Positions 5,563 to 6,661 of a stretch of DNA of 6,661 nt are shown here, piece after piece. The stretch is from Candidatus Magasanikbacteria bacterium CG10_big_fil_rev_8_21_14_0_10_36_16 (lineage in GTDB: Bacteria; Patescibacteriota; Patescibacteriia; Magasanikbacterales; UBA922), in assembly GCA_002773185.1 (NCBI GenBank), contig PFBU01000011.1, forward strand, positions 2,673-9,333, given 5' to 3'. The stretch's first letter is position 1. Every line of letters starts with the position of its first letter. The notes beneath the pieces are model-generated. The model saw nothing but the letters and a program-made list of their open reading frames with translations. It did no database searches and had not been told where the DNA came from. The position numbers and the translations under genes were made by a program.

Positions 5563-5591
5563 ATTGTAGCACGTGATTAGAAGACTGACAA
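5563..5591 (-). promoter_or_regulatory. Strong sigma70-type promoter driving a short transcript
   Basis: TTGTCA (5591-5586) and TACAAT (5568-5563) on the minus strand are each one base from consensus and separated by the ideal 17 nt. The start point would be near 5556. The nearest terminator begins about 60 nt downstream, so the default product is an RNA of about 85 nt; read-through would reach guaB. This is the best promoter in the window. Confidence 0.68.
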
Positions 5592-5655
5592 GGGAAAATT
5601 ATTAGCTAATTTTAGACACTTTTTTGATTGTGGATAATAAAATTAATTTTACAAA

Positions 5656-6661
5656 CTACACAACTAACCTCAAAACCACTTCATGCATTACATCCCCACC
5701 TACGGTGTTTGTTCCTAATTCTTCCATTGTAAACTTCATACCAAATTTTCTTGCATATCTGTCTAATTGTTTTTTAACAATTAAATAAGAAGTTTGTTCT
5801 CTCATCTGAGCAAAAATAGGTATAGGGTTACCTTTATCTACATATTCCTTTTTATATTGTTCCAATAATGCTGCCATTAATATTCTTCCAGAAGCTAATA
5901 CTTCTCCATCACTAGCTATATCAGCCACATATAAAATATTTTTATTTTGTAATTTTTCAGTGCCTTCCGAACCAATCCCTTCATAAGCCAACAAATAACC
6001 ATGCACTTTTCCTTCTTTATCGGTATATTTGAAACTCATGTTAACTCGTTTTTTTGTAGCATTATTAATATCTTTTGCAATCAAAGCATTTTCCATGTTG
6101 TGTAAAAATTGTATCAACGACTCATTATCACGATATGCTTTACCTTCTATATATGCTACAGGTAGAGAATCCTCAAAAGTTAAAGAACTAATTCCTTTAA
6201 TATCTGTTTGTAATTCCTGCCCACGACTTTCTCTATTTTTTTCAACAACATTTCTTGTCACAAAAGAACCTTTTTCTGGTTTCAATTGATATACTGTGCT
6301 ATGTGTTTTATCACTATACCCCACAGGAGCACTCGGTATATAAAGGTTATCAACCTGAGGAAGGTTTGTGAGACTATCTGAATTACCTTTTCCAATTACC
6401 ACCTGTGAATTATCCAAATTATCTCTAACAGAAAATCTACTCAGATATTCTGACATAAAATCAGCATAAATTAACTCGACTTGCTTATGTATAAGTTCAC
6501 TATCTTTCACAGAAGGTGCAAGTTCAACATTATCACAAGCAATAGTAAACTTAGCTTCTCGAAGCAACTCTTCTGGAATAACATCTTGCATATGAACAAC
6601 TTCAGGATTTTGAATTTTCCCTATTAGGTCTGCAACATTCACTCCAATGTTTTTATCTTTT
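5656..6661 (-). CDS. Unrecognised protein with GNAT-like C-terminus, 5' end cut by right window edge
   Basis: The frame ends at TAG 5658-5656 and has no stop up to the right edge. A GTG at 6642 could be a start, but GGA directly abuts it without ribosome-binding spacing, and the upstream codons (K-D-K-N-I-G) read on naturally, so the gene is probably partial. Residue numbers here count from that GTG. Residues 1-150 are hydrophilic and not recognised. The last 175 or so look like a GNAT acyltransferase fold: a strand pair around FKYTDKEGKVHGYLLAYEG (204-222), NILYVADIAS (235-244), a motif-A-like turn and helix ASGRILMAALLEQYKKE (250-266), then PIFAQMREQTSYLIVKKQL (275-293) leading to ARKFGMKF (297-304), like the family's final helix and (K/R)xGF strand. 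No signal peptide or membrane segment is seen. Substrate and role are unknown. A terminator at 5472-5496 separates it from guaB. Confidence 0.7.
   Translation of the reverse strand, partial: KDKNIGVNVADLIGKIQNPEVVHMQDVIPEELLREAKFTIACDNVELAPSVKDSELIHKQVELIYADFMSEYLSRFSVRDNLDNSQVVIGKGNSDSLTNLPQVDNLYIPSAPVGYSDKTHSTVYQLKPEKGSFVTRNVVEKNRESRGQELQTDIKGISSLTFEDSLPVAYIEGKAYRDNESLIQFLHNMENALIAKDINNATKKRVNMSFKYTDKEGKVHGYLLAYEGIGSEGTEKLQNKNILYVADIASDGEVLASGRILMAALLEQYKKEYVDKGNPIPIFAQMREQTSYLIVKKQLDRYARKFGMKFTMEELGTNTVGGDVMHEVVLRLVV

Larger units (their letters stand above)
5290..5655. other. 366-base gap between the GNAT-like gene and guaB
   Basis: No conventional gene is present. On the minus strand, from high to low coordinates, the gap holds: a weak 7-bp A/T palindrome (5595-5613) that could help end the upstream gene; a strong promoter (5563-5591); a 16-codon near-leaderless ORF (5503-5553); an intrinsic terminator (5472-5496); and an imperfect inverted repeat (5302-5340 against 5424-5463) flanking an AT-rich core with a candidate guaB promoter. 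I see no tRNA and no riboswitch consensus that I know. Confidence 0.6.

Noticed and set aside
5595..5613. A/T palindrome as terminator of the GNAT-like gene
   Set aside because: The seven pairs are all A-T and only four T's follow before CCC; the strong terminator at 5472-5496 explains termination better.
6029..6289. Plus-strand ORF of 86 codons
   Set aside because: It is antisense to the GNAT-like gene, which has a long coherent frame; no motif or start signal supports it.

Overview
The window comes from an AT-rich bacterial genome, and every convincing gene lies on the minus strand. I infer an uncultivated, reduced-genome bacterium of the Patescibacteria/CPR type, with moderate confidence. 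The reasons are the low GC, the absence of a Shine-Dalgarno sequence at all four visible start codons, and a compact set of purine interconversion genes with no de novo purine genes beside it. The conserved genes read full length with the standard bacterial code, and TAA, TGA and TAG all occur as stops.

In minus-strand (transcription) order: (1) 6661-5656, the C-terminal part of an unrecognised protein with a GNAT-acetyltransferase-like end, running off the right edge. (2) 5655-5290, a 366-base gap holding a strong promoter, a nearly leaderless 16-codon ORF, a strong intrinsic terminator, and then a roughly 160-bp imperfect palindromic repeat that contains the best candidate guaB promoter. 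(3) guaB, IMP dehydrogenase with both CBS domains and an atypical catalytic flap. (4) A four-unit short tandem repeat between guaB and purA, overlapping the guaB stop codon. (5) purA, adenylosuccinate synthetase. (6) A long hairpin built of 8-nt repeats, followed by a T-run, between purA and purB. (7) purB, adenylosuccinate lyase. (8) A leader with an extended -10 promoter, a GCAA-capped hairpin, a 37-codon ORF and an intrinsic terminator. (9) The N-terminal 262 residues of a cytosine-deaminase-like amidohydrolase, cut by the left edge.

The three central enzymes sit at the IMP branch point. GuaB makes XMP on the way to GMP, and PurA followed by PurB make AMP through adenylosuccinate. The neighbouring amidohydrolase could deaminate or hydrolyse a nucleobase-like ring and so belong to the same salvage economy, but its substrate is unknown and a canonical catalytic glutamate appears to be glutamine.

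The least ordinary content is between the genes. There are two promoter / near-leaderless short ORF / terminator cassettes, each just upstream of a metabolic gene, and a different short-period repeat structure in each gap of the pur cluster. These look like candidate attenuators or small transcripts and dispersed palindromic elements, and they deserve more attention than the enzymes.
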